DNA of 50,599 bases from Bacteroidales bacterium UBA7258 (GCA_002472565.1 DKSK01000019.1:1-50599), one strand, 5' to 3'. Shown: positions 33,052 to 42,172, numbered from the stretch's first letter. The notes: generated by a model from the sequence alone, not told the origin. Program-made: numbers and translations.

Positions 33052-34244
33052 GGACAAGGAATAAATCGACAATAAGGCTCGGACTTCTCGGAAAGATACT
33101 CATAGCCATAGCCACAGGAATCGTCCTCGGCTCTTTTCTGCCTCTTCCGGGGGTGAGAGCCGCGGCGACCTTCAACTCTATCTTCTCAAGCTTTCTCCAG
33201 TTCCTCATTCCGTTGATAATTATCGGCTTGGTGACACCTTCGATCGCCGAAATAGGGCATCGGGCCGGCAAACTCCTTCTCCTGACCTGCCTGATGGCCT
33301 ATGTGGATACAGTCTTCTCCGGCTGCTTTTCCTATTTCACCAGCGCCTCTCTTTTCCCGCGGCTGATTCCCGAAGGAGTCAATTCTTCGGAACTCACAGC
33401 CAACGTTAACGCCGATCCCTTCTTCACGATTAACATTCCTCCGATGATGGATGTCATGACCTCTCTTGTCTTCGCCTTCACCCTCGGACTCGGCATGGCC
33501 TTCTTTGGCTCTCCGACCCTCAAGATGATTGCGCGTGAATTCAAGGACATCGTGGTCAAGACCATCGAGGTGGTGATTATCCCTCTCCTTCCTGTCTACA
33601 TTTTCGGCATTTTCCTGATGATGTCCAGCTCTGGCCAGGCCTCTAAGGTACTTGGAACCTTTATTGCGATCATCGGCATCATCTTTTTGATGCACATTAT
33701 TTTACTCTTGTTCCAATATTGTCTGGCAGGACTTATCGTCCGAAGGAATCCGTTCAAGCTTCTCGGGACCATGCTTCCGGCCTACTTCACTGCGCTAGGG
33801 ACTTCTTCTTCCGCGGCTACTATTCCCGTGACCCTTCAGCAGACTGTAAAGAACGGGGTGAGCGAGGAGATTGCCGGCTTCACGGTTCCGCTCTGCGCGA
33901 CGATCCATCTCAGCGGTTCGACTCTGAAAATCACCGCCTGCGCAGTGGCTCTGATGCTGATGAACAATATGTACTTTGACTTCGGCTCCATGCTTGGTTT
34001 CATCATGATGCTCGGTGTCATGATGATAGCCGCTCCGGGGGTGCCGGGCGGAGCCATCATGGCAGCTCTCGGAATCCTCGGTACCATGCTTGGTTTCGAC
34101 GAGACGATGCAGGCCCTGATGATAGCCCTCTATATTACCATGGATAATTTCGGTACCGCATGCAATGTGACCGGCGACGGCGCCATAGCCCTGATTCTAG
34201 ACAAAATTTCCCGCAGAAAAGACCCGGACAATGATGGAAACTAA
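33048..34244 (+). CDS. Dicarboxylate/amino acid:cation symporter (DAACS family)
   Basis: A 398-residue transporter with eight helices and two re-entrant loops of the glutamate/dicarboxylate symporter family. The first loop region carries the serine-rich TALGTSSSAATIPVTLQQ, and the second the GVPGGAIMAALGILGT block with the metal- and substrate-site region NFGTACNVTGDGA near the end. It takes up a dicarboxylate or an acidic or neutral amino acid with Na+ or H+. The start is the ATG at 33048; the frame is open to 32994 but those codons lie inside the 23-bp repeats. Confidence 0.92.
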   Translation: MRTRNKSTIRLGLLGKILIAIATGIVLGSFLPLPGVRAAATFNSIFSSFLQFLIPLIIIGLVTPSIAEIGHRAGKLLLLTCLMAYVDTVFSGCFSYFTSASLFPRLIPEGVNSSELTANVNADPFFTINIPPMMDVMTSLVFAFTLGLGMAFFGSPTLKMIAREFKDIVVKTIEVVIIPLLPVYIFGIFLMMSSSGQASKVLGTFIAIIGIIFLMHIILLLFQYCLAGLIVRRNPFKLLGTMLPAYFTALGTSSSAATIPVTLQQTVKNGVSEEIAGFTVPLCATIHLSGSTLKITACAVALMLMNNMYFDFGSMLGFIMMLGVMMIAAPGVPGGAIMAALGILGTMLGFDETMQALMIALYITMDNFGTACNVTGDGAIALILDKISRRKDPDNDGN

Positions 34245-34329
34245 GCCCGTCCAGCCCTGATACGGATCCTCTCCCGCCCGCTCCAAAATCATAGTTTTCT
34301 CTGCTTCGAATAATCAAATTATATACAAT

Positions 34330-34725
34330 ATGTTAGAAACAGGATTAAAAGGTAGACAAGAAGAAATAGTAACCGAAGCACTCTCCGCTCCACATATCGG
34401 AAGCGGCGAAGCAAAAGTTTTCGCCACCCCGATGATGATAGCCCTGATGGAAAAGACTTGCAGGCTCAGCGTCCAGCCTTTCCTGGAAGAAGGCGAAACC
34501 ACGGTCGGGACCCATGTCGACGTTAGCCATGAGGCCTCCACTCCGCTAGGGATGAAAGTCTGGGTAGAGAGTGAATTGACCGAAATTGACCGCCGCAGGC
34601 TAGTCTTCTCTGTCAAGGCATATGACGAAAAAGGTCTGATTGGGCAGGGAAGACATGAACGCTTCATCGTCAATTCCGAAAAGTTCCAGTCCAAAGCCCA
34701 ATCCAAGCTCACCCCGGAAGTCTAA
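34330..34725 (+). CDS. Hotdog-fold thioesterase, FlK-like
   Basis: A 131-residue single hotdog domain. Threonine 33 (FATPMM), glutamate 41 (LMEKTC) and histidine 67 (VSHEAS) have the same spacing (8 and 26 residues) as Thr42, Glu50 and His76, the catalytic triad of the fluoroacetyl-CoA thioesterase FlK. FlK-like proteins in non-producers are presumably general acyl-CoA thioesterases or detoxifying enzymes; no fluorinated-compound context is seen here. It follows the symporter by 85 bases on the same strand. No clear promoter between them. Confidence 0.88.
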   Translation: MLETGLKGRQEEIVTEALSAPHIGSGEAKVFATPMMIALMEKTCRLSVQPFLEEGETTVGTHVDVSHEASTPLGMKVWVESELTEIDRRRLVFSVKAYDEKGLIGQGRHERFIVNSEKFQSKAQSKLTPEV

Positions 34726-34893
34726 ACCTCCCACTCCAGCACTCTCGCTCGCTCACTGCTGTGACCCGGCACGCCCTGTACCCGATCACCCCTGAGAAAG
34801 ACCCCTAGGGCACGACGATCCTCAATTGGGCCGCTCTGCGTGAGGTGCGAGAGGGTTTGTGTGGTTGTGTGGGTGCGGGGCGGAGTTCGGACG
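34726..34893. other. Noncoding stretch between convergent thioesterase and nadE genes
   Basis: No gene is seen. CTCTCGC and CTCAC (34742-34756) pair with GTGAG and GCGAGAG (34840-34853), enclosing about 83 bases. CCCGATCACCCCT (34781-34793) and GTGCGAGAG (34845-34853) match words in the noncoding stretch at 17028-17438, suggesting a shared element. Confidence 0.55.
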
Positions 34894-36951
34894 CTAGAGG
34901 TCGCCGTAGAAGAGATCGGGCTTGGCGTCGGAAGGCATCCTCCAGTCTCCGCGCGGAGAGAGTGTGACTGAACCCACTTTAGGGCAGTCCGGCAGGCAGG
35001 AGCGCTTGAACTGCTGGCTGAAGAAGCGCCAGAGGAATTTCTTGAGCCATTTCCGGATGGTCTGCTCGTCGTAGATGTTTGTTTTGCCTTCAGGCCCTAC
35101 AAAGACGCTGGCCTCGGCGGAATGTCCGAGGAAGGCCTTCTCTGCGAGGAAAAGGAGCTTGCGAGGCGAATAGCCGAAGCGGAAGAAATTGTAGAGGAAG
35201 AAATCGTGGAGTTCATATGGACCCACGAGGTCTTCTGTCTTCTGTGCTATTTTCCCGTCCTTGTCCGGGGGAGTAAGCTCCGGGCTTATCGGAGTGTCGA
35301 CCACATCGAGAAGAATTTCCCGGACTCTGCCTTCGAATATGTCGAGGGCCGCCCATTTCACCAGATATTTCACCAGTGTCTTCGGGATGCTTGCATTGAC
35401 GGCGTACATACTCATGTGGTCGCCGTTGTAGGTGCACCAGCCGAGGGCAAGTTCACTCAGGTCGCCAGTCCCCACGACTATGCCGCCCGTTTTGTTGGCT
35501 ACATCCATGAGGATTTGCGTCCTCTCCCTGGCCTGGCCGTTCTCGTATGTGACGTCATGGACTTGCGGGTCCTGGTCTATGTCTTCGAAATGGCTGAGAA
35601 CGGACTTGGAAATAGAGATTTCTCTGAAGGAAACGCCAAGCTCCTTTATCAGGGCGGCCGAGTTGTGATAGGTCCTGTCGGTAGTCCCGAAGCCGGGCAT
35701 TGTGATTCCGATGATACGGCTTCTGTCCCATCCGAGCTTGTCGAAGGCCATGACCGTTATAAGGAGGGCGAGGGTGCTGTCAAGGCCCCCTGAAACTCCG
35801 ATGACAGCTGTCTTGCAGCCTATATGGTCGAGTCTCGAGGCAAGACCCAGAACCTGGATAGAGGTGATTTCTTTGGCGCGGCGGTCTATCTCCTCGGCAT
35901 CTCCTCCCGGAACGAAAGGATGAGCTTCAACCTTCCTCAGCAGCCTCTTTCCGAAATCGGTAGGGGATGCCGGCCCGAGGTCTATATGGCTGTAGAGTCT
36001 CGCATAGTCAGAAGAGCGGCTCCCGTCCGGAGCCACGGCGGCGAAAGTGGATTCTTTCTGCCTCAGGGTCTGAAGCTTTTCGATGTCGATATCGGCCTCT
36101 GTCATAGAGTCTTCCATCTTGAATCTCTCGTTCTCCGCCAGGCAGGCTCCGTTTTCGTAAATCATGGCGCAGCCTGCGAAAACCATGTCCTGGGTGGATT
36201 CTCCGAAACCGCAGGAAGAGTAAATGTAGGCCGAAATTGTACGGGCGCTTTGGCTCTCGACCAGAGATTTGCGGTATTCGTTCTTGGAAAGGACCGCATT
36301 GCTGGCCGAGAGGTTCACGATGAGCTCGGCGCCGGAAATCGCATGCCAAGAGCTCGGCGGAACCGGAGTCCATAGATCTTCGCAGATTTCCACGGCGAAA
36401 GTGGCTTTCCCGACCTTGAAGAGCAGGGAAGGAGAGATGTTCGTCCTGAAGCCCGCATAGTCGATTTCGGCTCCGAAGTCCGGACGGTAACAATTCTTTC
36501 CGTCATCATGGATCTGGCCCATGGCGCAGTCTGGAGCGAGGAAATCAGAACCGCTTGAGAACCAGCGGTTTTCGTAGAACTCGTTGTAGTTCGGAAGCCA
36601 GATCTTCGGCACTATGCCCTTGATGTTCCCGTTGCGGATCACTATGGCACAATTGTAGAGCCTTGAGCGGAAACGCACTGGAGCGCCTATCACCAGAGTT
36701 ACATAGCGGCCTCTGGTGCTCTTCATGATCTGGGCGACGGCTTCTTCCGCCGCGTCGAGCAGCCGCTGCTGTGCGAAGAGGTCTGCGCAGGTATAGCCCG
36801 TGACGCAGAGCTCCGGGAAGACAAGGAGAGAGACTCCGTCGGCTTCGGCCTGATTGGCAAGGGAGATAATCTTGTCTCTGTTATAATTGACGTCGGCAAC
36901 CCTAACCCTCGGCACCGCCGCCGCTACTCTCATGAATCCGTAGTCTTCCAT
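34894..36951 (-). CDS. nadE: Glutamine-dependent NAD+ synthetase
   Basis: A 685-residue two-domain enzyme. The N-terminal nitrilase-type glutaminase has the triad glutamate 47 (VFPELCVTGYT), lysine 116 (VPKIWLPNYNEFYE) and cysteine 190 (AVEICEDLW). The C-terminal synthetase begins near 360 with the P-loop GVSGGLDS (385-392) and contains ELALGWCTYNGDHMSMYAVN. It amidates nicotinate adenine dinucleotide to NAD+ using ammonia channelled from glutamine. This is the long bacterial type. It lies ten bases after trpS in the same direction and is probably cotranscribed. Confidence 0.96.
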   Translation of the reverse strand: MEDYGFMRVAAAVPRVRVADVNYNRDKIISLANQAEADGVSLLVFPELCVTGYTCADLFAQQRLLDAAEEAVAQIMKSTRGRYVTLVIGAPVRFRSRLYNCAIVIRNGNIKGIVPKIWLPNYNEFYENRWFSSGSDFLAPDCAMGQIHDDGKNCYRPDFGAEIDYAGFRTNISPSLLFKVGKATFAVEICEDLWTPVPPSSWHAISGAELIVNLSASNAVLSKNEYRKSLVESQSARTISAYIYSSCGFGESTQDMVFAGCAMIYENGACLAENERFKMEDSMTEADIDIEKLQTLRQKESTFAAVAPDGSRSSDYARLYSHIDLGPASPTDFGKRLLRKVEAHPFVPGGDAEEIDRRAKEITSIQVLGLASRLDHIGCKTAVIGVSGGLDSTLALLITVMAFDKLGWDRSRIIGITMPGFGTTDRTYHNSAALIKELGVSFREISISKSVLSHFEDIDQDPQVHDVTYENGQARERTQILMDVANKTGGIVVGTGDLSELALGWCTYNGDHMSMYAVNASIPKTLVKYLVKWAALDIFEGRVREILLDVVDTPISPELTPPDKDGKIAQKTEDLVGPYELHDFFLYNFFRFGYSPRKLLFLAEKAFLGHSAEASVFVGPEGKTNIYDEQTIRKWLKKFLWRFFSQQFKRSCLPDCPKVGSVTLSPRGDWRMPSDAKPDLFYGDL

Positions 36952-36961
36952 GGCCTAAAGA

Positions 36962-38047
36962 TTAGCCGTTATAGCGTTTCTGCTGCTCCTCTATGAGTTC
37001 CTTGTCGTCGAAGTAATCGATCCTCATCGCCTTCTTGACCTTTGACATGGTCTGTGCGGCGGCCTCTTCTGCCGCTTCGCTTCCCTTGCGGAGAATCTCG
37101 TAGACTCCCGGAATGTCTTTTTCGAATTCCTTTCTGCGGGCCCGGATAGGCTCAAGCTCCTTGTTGAGGATTTTCTCCAGGAACTTCTTGATTTTCACGT
37201 CTCCTATCCCGCCTTTCTTGTAGGCTTCCTTCAATTCGTCGAGATTTGAGAAATCCGGCCAGAAGAGACCGAAATCCTCGTCCGAGCAGAAGGCGTCGAG
37301 ATAGGTGAAGACGGTGTTCCCCTCGATGTGGCCAGGGTCGCTGACCTGGAGATGGAGAGGGTCCGTGTACATGCTCATGACGGATTTGTGCATGGTCTGG
37401 GCGTCATCGGCGAGATAGATGCAATTGCCCAGCGACTTGCTCATCTTAGCTTTTCCGTCGGTACCCGGCAGTCTCATGCAGGCCTGTCTGTCCGGGAGGA
37501 TGATGGAAGGCTCGACAAGGGTCTCGCCGTAGATCCTGTTGAAAGAACGCACTATTTCGACGCACTGCTCGATCATCGGTTTCTGGTCTTCTCCGGCAGG
37601 GACATGGGTGGCTCCGAAGGCCGTGATGTCGGCCGCCTGGGAAATAGGGTAGGTGAAGAAACCGACCGGAATGCTTTCCCCGAAGCCGCGCAGGCCGATT
37701 TCGGTCTTCACGGTCGGGTTCCTCTGGACTCTGCTCACAGTCACGAGGTTCATGTAATACTGGGTGAGTTCGGAAAGTTCTCCGATCCGAGACTGGATAA
37801 AGATAGTGGTCTTGGAAGGGTCAAGGCCTACGGACAGGTAGTCGAGGGCTACTTCGACAACGTTCTGGCGCACCTTCTCCGGATTGTCGAAATTGTCGGT
37901 GAGGGCCTGGACGTCCGCTATGAAGACGAACATCTTGTCGTAGTCACCTTTGTTCTGGATTTCCACCCTCCTGCGGAGGCTGCCTACATAGTGTCCGAGA
38001 TGGAGCCTTCCCGTCGGACGGTCTCCTGTCAATATGATTTTTCCCAT
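36962..38047 (-). CDS. trpS: Tryptophan--tRNA ligase
   Basis: A 361-residue class Ic synthetase with the HIGH-type motif RLHLGHYVGS (about 14-23) and KMSKS at 201-205. The tryptophan-site region SQAADITAFGATHVPAGEDQ is given here only in part, ADITAFGATHVPAGEDQK. It charges tRNA-Trp. Preceded by a perfect -7 box (38077-38070), with nadE immediately downstream. The length is slightly above the usual 330-350 owing to a lysine-rich C-terminal region. Confidence 0.96.
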   Translation of the reverse strand: MGKIILTGDRPTGRLHLGHYVGSLRRRVEIQNKGDYDKMFVFIADVQALTDNFDNPEKVRQNVVEVALDYLSVGLDPSKTTIFIQSRIGELSELTQYYMNLVTVSRVQRNPTVKTEIGLRGFGESIPVGFFTYPISQAADITAFGATHVPAGEDQKPMIEQCVEIVRSFNRIYGETLVEPSIILPDRQACMRLPGTDGKAKMSKSLGNCIYLADDAQTMHKSVMSMYTDPLHLQVSDPGHIEGNTVFTYLDAFCSDEDFGLFWPDFSNLDELKEAYKKGGIGDVKIKKFLEKILNKELEPIRARRKEFEKDIPGVYEILRKGSEAAEEAAAQTMSKVKKAMRIDYFDDKELIEEQQKRYNG

Positions 38048-38069
38048 TTCAGTTTTCTTGTTTGAATTG

Positions 38070-38077
38070 CAAATTTA
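38070..38077 (-). promoter_or_regulatory. -7 box of the trpS - nadE unit
   Basis: TAAATTTG on the minus strand, 22 bases before the trpS ATG and just downstream of the terminator of the preceding unit. No clear -33. Confidence 0.62.
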
Positions 38078-38083
38078 AGAAAG

Positions 38084-38110
38084 CCGCTCCGAAAAACCTA
38101 TCCGGAGCGG
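38084..38110 (-). terminator. Hairpin after purine nucleoside phosphorylase gene, probable terminator
   Basis: CCGCTCCG (38084-38091) pairs perfectly with CGGAGCGG (38103-38110) around an 11-base loop. On the minus strand a short T-rich tract follows. It separates the phosphorylase gene from the trpS promoter. Confidence 0.7.
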
Positions 38111-38132
38111 TCGTAAGTGCGGCGTAAAAGCC

Positions 38133-38966
38133 TTAAAGCGCTTCGATGATTTTCGAGAAGAGGGTGCTCATCTTGTCGGCAGCTGCATCTGCGGCCTTCA
38201 CAACGGCGTCTCCGTCATTGACATAATCCTCTGCATAGTCGTCATGGGCCTCGTTGGTAATGACGGACATGCCGAAGACGGGAATGTTGCTGTGGCGGGC
38301 CACGATGACCTCAGGTATGGTCGACATGCCCACGGCATCGGCACCTATGAGCCTGAAATACTTGTATTCTGCCGGCGTCTCGTAGGAAGGGCCGGTTCCT
38401 GCGATGTAGACGCCTTCCTTGAGGCTGAGACCCATTCCGGCGGCTATCTTCTTGGCGAGAGCTATCAGTTTGTGGTCATATGGCCGCGTCATGTCCGGGA
38501 ACCTCGGGCCGAAGTCGTCGAGGTTAGGTCCGACAAGAGGATTCGGCAGCTTGTTGATATGATCCTTTATGATCATCAGGTCACCTATGTGGAAATCGAA
38601 GTTGACTCCTCCGGCGGCGTTGCTGACGAAGAGATACTTGATTCCCAGGACCTTCATGACTCTGATGGGAAGAGTTACCATGTCCATGGGGTAGCCCTCA
38701 TAGTAGTGGATTCTGCCTTGCATGGCGATGACCGTCTTGCCACCGAGCTTGCCTACGATGTAGTTGCCCTTATGGCCGATTGCGGTAGAGACCGGGAAAC
38801 CCGGAATTTCTCTGTATGGAATGGTGATTGGGTCGGCGATCTTGTCGGCAAGCTTTCCGAGCCCGCTGCCAAGGACTATTCCGACTTCCGGCTTGAGGAG
38901 CGCGGCGTCCAGTTTGCCCTGGACATAGTCCGCGGCCTTGTAGATTTTTTCAGCTCTTGGGTCCAT
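38133..38966 (-). CDS. Purine nucleoside phosphorylase (trimeric class I)
   Basis: A 277-residue enzyme of the PNP-I/MTAP family: phosphate loop LGSGLGKLA (about 32-40), GHKGN near 64, GRIHYYEGY, SNAAGGVN and YETPAEYKYFRLIGADAVGMST near 200-220 (shown in part). It cleaves inosine, guanosine or deoxy-analogues to base and ribose-1-phosphate. It lies six bases after the amidohydrolase gene; together they suggest purine-nucleoside salvage. Confidence 0.95.
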   Translation of the reverse strand: MDPRAEKIYKAADYVQGKLDAALLKPEVGIVLGSGLGKLADKIADPITIPYREIPGFPVSTAIGHKGNYIVGKLGGKTVIAMQGRIHYYEGYPMDMVTLPIRVMKVLGIKYLFVSNAAGGVNFDFHIGDLMIIKDHINKLPNPLVGPNLDDFGPRFPDMTRPYDHKLIALAKKIAAGMGLSLKEGVYIAGTGPSYETPAEYKYFRLIGADAVGMSTIPEVIVARHSNIPVFGMSVITNEAHDDYAEDYVNDGDAVVKAADAAADKMSTLFSKIIEAL

Positions 38967-38972
38967 ATTTCT

Positions 38973-40244
38973 TTAGTCTTGTCTGATTTCTTTCAATACT
39001 TCTCTGCCGGAGTTGAGGATGGCCTGTTCTCCGATGATTTTGCGGCCCTTCATGACAAATCTTCCGCCGGCGATGACAGAGTCAATGCAGTCGCTGTGGG
39101 CCGAGTAGATAAAATTGGCGAGGAAAGTGCCAGGAGACAGGAAGAAGGAATTTTCCGTGTCCACGATGAGAAGATCAGCGTTTTTTCCTTCCTCGATCCG
39201 GCCCGTGTTGAGGCCCAGGGCCTTGGCCCCGTTGACCGTGGCGCACTCTAAGAGCTCATGAAGCGGCCAGGCCTTCGGATCGTCTCTCCAGGCCTTCTGG
39301 ATGATGGCGGAAGTCTTCATGGCCTCGAGCATGTCGAGGTTGTTGCTTGAGGCGCAGCCGTCGGTGCCTATGCAGATGTTCGCTCCGGCATCTTTCAGCT
39401 CCTTGTATAAGAAGCGGTATCCAGAGGCGAGCTTGGTGTTCGAATTAATGTTGTGTACACAGTTGACTTTTCTCTCTCCCAGAATCCTGATGTCATTCTC
39501 GCTTATCCACAGGGTGTGGGCGGCGATGACCTTTTCGTCCAGTATTCCGAGACGGTCGAGATATTCGACAGGGGAGAGGCCGCCGTGCTTTTTCTTGCAC
39601 TCTTCCACTTCCTCAGGCGTTTCCGAGAGGTGGATGTGCAGCCTCAGTCCGTGGGCACGGGCGAAATCCGACGCCCAGAGCATCATCTCCTCGCTTACCG
39701 AATAGACCGAATGAAAGGCCATGGAGAAGATGGAACCGTCTTTCCAAGCGAGCGATTCCTCATAGCGCTTTTCGCACTGCTCCTTCTCCCTCGCCGCTTC
39801 CTCCGGGTCATACTTGTCGCAGACTACGTAGGAGGTAACCGGACGCAGGCCCATTTCGATGGCCGCGCGATGTGTAGCCTGGGAGTGCCAATACTGGTCA
39901 TTGAAGGTGGTGGTCCCGGTCTTTATCATTTCCAGGAAGGCTACCTTGCTGGCCGCATAGACATAGTCTTCGTCGATTCCGGCCTCTATCTTCCATATTT
40001 CCTTCAGCCATTGCTGGAAGGCTACATCCTCCTGGACGCCCCTCATCAGGGACATGGCGGCATGGGTATGCATATTTATGAAGCCCGGGGCCGCGGCCTT
40101 TCCGGTGCAGTCTGTTATTTCGGCGCCTGACGCAGGATTCGGGATGCACCCGGCAGGCCTGATTTTGCTAATCAGCCCTCCTTCAATGAGAATGTCTACA
40201 TTTTCTTCTTTGAAGGATATGTTTTTGAGAAGTATAGTTCCCAT
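38973..40244 (-). CDS. Amidohydrolase, 5'-methylthioadenosine/S-adenosylhomocysteine deaminase-like
   Basis: A 423-residue metal-dependent amidohydrolase of the ATZ/TRZ-MtaD group: metal ligands in NMHTHAAMSLMRG (histidines 59 and 61), HIHLSETPEE, AAHTLWIS and GTDGCASSNNLDM. The group deaminates MTA, SAH or related adenosine derivatives, but includes guanine and chlorotriazine enzymes, so the substrate is inferred. Pairing with purine nucleoside phosphorylase six bases downstream supports a nucleoside substrate. ATG 40244 is chosen because the frame upstream (to 40280) runs into the promoter -7 box. Confidence 0.88.
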   Translation of the reverse strand: MGTILLKNISFKEENVDILIEGGLISKIRPAGCIPNPASGAEITDCTGKAAAPGFINMHTHAAMSLMRGVQEDVAFQQWLKEIWKIEAGIDEDYVYAASKVAFLEMIKTGTTTFNDQYWHSQATHRAAIEMGLRPVTSYVVCDKYDPEEAAREKEQCEKRYEESLAWKDGSIFSMAFHSVYSVSEEMMLWASDFARAHGLRLHIHLSETPEEVEECKKKHGGLSPVEYLDRLGILDEKVIAAHTLWISENDIRILGERKVNCVHNINSNTKLASGYRFLYKELKDAGANICIGTDGCASSNNLDMLEAMKTSAIIQKAWRDDPKAWPLHELLECATVNGAKALGLNTGRIEEGKNADLLIVDTENSFFLSPGTFLANFIYSAHSDCIDSVIAGGRFVMKGRKIIGEQAILNSGREVLKEIRQD

Positions 40245-40277
40245 GTTTTCCTTAAGCCTTGCATATGTGCAAGTGGA

Positions 40278-40285
40278 CAAATATA
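40278..40285 (-). promoter_or_regulatory. -7 box of the amidohydrolase - phosphorylase unit
   Basis: TATATTTG on the minus strand, 33 bases before the ATG at 40244. It begins directly after the T-run of the terminator of the preceding gene. Confidence 0.62.
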
Positions 40286-40324
40286 CGAAAAAGGTTGGGA
40301 TTGTAAAACATTACAATCCCAACC
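40286..40324 (-). terminator. Rho-independent terminator of the PUR-type protein gene
   Basis: A perfect 14-base-pair stem, GGTTGGGATTGTAA (40293-40306) with TTACAATCCCAACC (40311-40324), and a four-base loop; five T residues follow on the minus strand. It lies 24 bases after the stop. Confidence 0.9.
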
Positions 40325-40348
40325 CTTAGCTTATGAGTGAAGTGCGGA

Positions 40349-40744
40349 CTAGAACTGACCTTCAACGGAGTCCTGGCTGTCTTCGTCCTTGTAGCCGCCT
40401 TCATCCTCGTAATGTCCCTGCTGGATGTAGCTGCCGTCCTCTGCGAATTGGCCTTTCAGGCAGTTGTCCTTGATGTAATCGACGGCCTGCTGAAGTCCTT
40501 CGGCGAATTTCGCGAAGTCCTCCTTATATAGGAAGATCTTGTGCTTGTCGTAGACAAAGTGCCCTTCTCTGTCCATCTTGCGCTTGCTCTCGGTGATGGT
40601 AAGGTAGAAGTCGTTGTTGCCCTTTGTAGCTTTTACGTCGAAGAAATAAGTACGCTTGCCCGCTCTCACCGGATTTGAGTATACATCCTCCGCGGAACGG
40701 TCTTGCGCTCTCGCTCCATCAAAATCATCTCTGTCTCTGTACAT
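40349..40744 (-). CDS. DUF3276 / PUR-family nucleic-acid-binding protein
   Basis: A 131-residue protein with a PUR-alpha-like repeat: AGKRTYFFDVKATKGNNDFY followed by LTITESKRK and KHKIFLYKEDFAKFAEGL, the pattern of the bacterial DUF3276 family, which binds single-stranded DNA or RNA. The C-terminal 30 residues are acidic and glutamine-rich. The start is ATG 40744 (MYRDRDDFDG). A good -7 box lies at 40804-40797. It is a single gene, divergent from nusB. Confidence 0.88.
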   Translation of the reverse strand: MYRDRDDFDGARAQDRSAEDVYSNPVRAGKRTYFFDVKATKGNNDFYLTITESKRKMDREGHFVYDKHKIFLYKEDFAKFAEGLQQAVDYIKDNCLKGQFAEDGSYIQQGHYEDEGGYKDEDSQDSVEGQF

Positions 40745-40796
40745 AATCTTTCTTTTCTTCTTGCCCCGCCAGCGAGGCACTAAACTTAATTCTTAC

Positions 40797-40804
40797 CAAA
40801 ATTA
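40797..40804 (-). promoter_or_regulatory. -7 box of the PUR-type protein gene
   Basis: TAATTTTG on the minus strand, 52 bases before the ATG at 40744. A match to TAnnTTTG. Confidence 0.6.
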
Positions 40805-40827
40805 GAAAATAATCGGGAAATAGAACT

Positions 40828-40835
40828 TATATTTG
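40828..40835 (+). promoter_or_regulatory. -7 box of the nusB operon
   Basis: TATATTTG, 20 bases before the nusB ATG; a perfect match to TAnnTTTG. Confidence 0.65.
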
Positions 40836-40855
40836 TAGAAATTTTTAAGAAAATC

Positions 40856-41818
40856 ATGCTTAACAGGCGAATTCTGCGCATTAAGGCATTCAAGATAATC
40901 TACAGCTACGCCGTGACCGGCGGAAAAAATCTGGATGACATCCTAAAGGGACTGGACAAGTCCTGTGAGGCGACGAGAGACCTCTGGCTTTTTCTTCTCG
41001 CGATAATTCCTCCTGTAACCGAAGAGGCGAAAAGGAGGATAGAGGCACGCAAGGGGAAATTCAACCCTACGGAGGAGGACCTTAATCCGAACATGAAGTT
41101 CGCTCAGAACAAGGTGGCCGGCATCCTTGCCGACGATCCGGATTTCAAGAAGGTGCTCTCCCGCAAAAATCTCTCATGGGACCAGTACGATGTCATAGTG
41201 AGGAGTGTCTATTCTTCGTTCTCCGCGAGGAAATGTTTCGCCGATTACATGGCCGGCCCCGAGACTTCTCTCAAGGCCGACTGCGACCTTTTCATCAAAA
41301 TGTTTGAGAAGGAATTTATCGGAAAGCCTCAGATCGATGAATTGCTTGAGGATATCAACATAGACTGGATGTCTGATGATCTGGAATATGCCATCCACTG
41401 GGTGATCTTCACCCTCCGCGACCTCTCCGAGGGGAAGCGCTGGAATATGGTCCCTCTCTATCAGAGCGATGTCACGAGACTCAGGAATCCTCTCACGGAT
41501 GTCTCCAGCGACAGGGACTTCGTCCGCAAGATATGCGGACAGGCCTATTCCGGCTACCAGAGATATTTCAAGGAGATTTCCGAAGCCGTTCCGGACTGGG
41601 ACAGCGACAGGCTCTTCTCCATGGATATGGCCATTCTCGCCCTGGCCCTGGCCGAGGCCGAGTCAGTCCCGGACATCCCTCTCAAGGTGACGGTCAACGA
41701 GTGGGTCGAGATCTCGAAGTTCTTCTGCTCCGAGAAGAGCCCGGCCTTCATCAACGGACTGCTCGACACCATGATCCAGAAGGAAATCGCTGATGGCAAG
41801 ATCAAGAAAAATTTCTAA
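40856..41818 (+). CDS. nusB: Transcription antitermination factor NusB, long Bacteroidota form
   Basis: A 320-residue protein; the classical NusB fold occupies the C-terminal part (about 190-310, ending VTVNEWVEISKFFCSEKSPAFINGLLD, given in part as EWVEISKFFCSEKSP). The N-terminus begins MLNRRILRIKAFKIIYSYA as in NusB, with a large helical insertion between, which is usual in Bacteroidota. NusB with NusE binds boxA for rRNA antitermination. It heads the cluster nusB - yajC - ybbR-like - coaE. Confidence 0.92.
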   Translation: MLNRRILRIKAFKIIYSYAVTGGKNLDDILKGLDKSCEATRDLWLFLLAIIPPVTEEAKRRIEARKGKFNPTEEDLNPNMKFAQNKVAGILADDPDFKKVLSRKNLSWDQYDVIVRSVYSSFSARKCFADYMAGPETSLKADCDLFIKMFEKEFIGKPQIDELLEDINIDWMSDDLEYAIHWVIFTLRDLSEGKRWNMVPLYQSDVTRLRNPLTDVSSDRDFVRKICGQAYSGYQRYFKEISEAVPDWDSDRLFSMDMAILALALAEAESVPDIPLKVTVNEWVEISKFFCSEKSPAFINGLLDTMIQKEIADGKIKKNF

Positions 41819-41833
41819 ATAATTAATACAGAC

Positions 41834-42172
41834 ATGAATACTCTTCTTTTCATCACACTCCAGGCTCAGCCTGCCGCCCAGGGAGGCGCCGCCTCCGGAG
41901 CATCGATGTGGATAATGCTTCTTCTTATCTTCGTGGTTATGTGGCTTTTCATGATCCGTCCTCAGAGGAAGCAGCAGAAAGAGCTCGAGAAGTTCCGCCA
42001 GGGCCTCAGGAAGGGTGACAAGGTCATCACCGCAGGAGGTATCTATGGAACAGTCGATGAAATCAGCGACAAGACTGTCCTCATCAAGGTTGACGGAGAT
42101 GTCAAGCTGCGTGTTGACAAGGGATCCCTCGTCAAAGACAACTCTGACCTTCAGCAGGCTCAGCAGAAATAG
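41834..42172 (+). CDS. yajC: Preprotein translocase subunit YajC
   Basis: A 112-residue protein with one membrane helix (about 24-42, followed by MIRPQRKQQKE, the YajC hallmark) and a small cytoplasmic domain with GDKVITAGGIYGTVDEI. YajC associates with SecDF at the Sec translocon. It starts 15 bases after nusB and ends 17 bases before the YbbR-like gene. Confidence 0.95.
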   Translation: MNTLLFITLQAQPAAQGGAASGASMWIMLLLIFVVMWLFMIRPQRKQQKELEKFRQGLRKGDKVITAGGIYGTVDEISDKTVLIKVDGDVKLRVDKGSLVKDNSDLQQAQQK

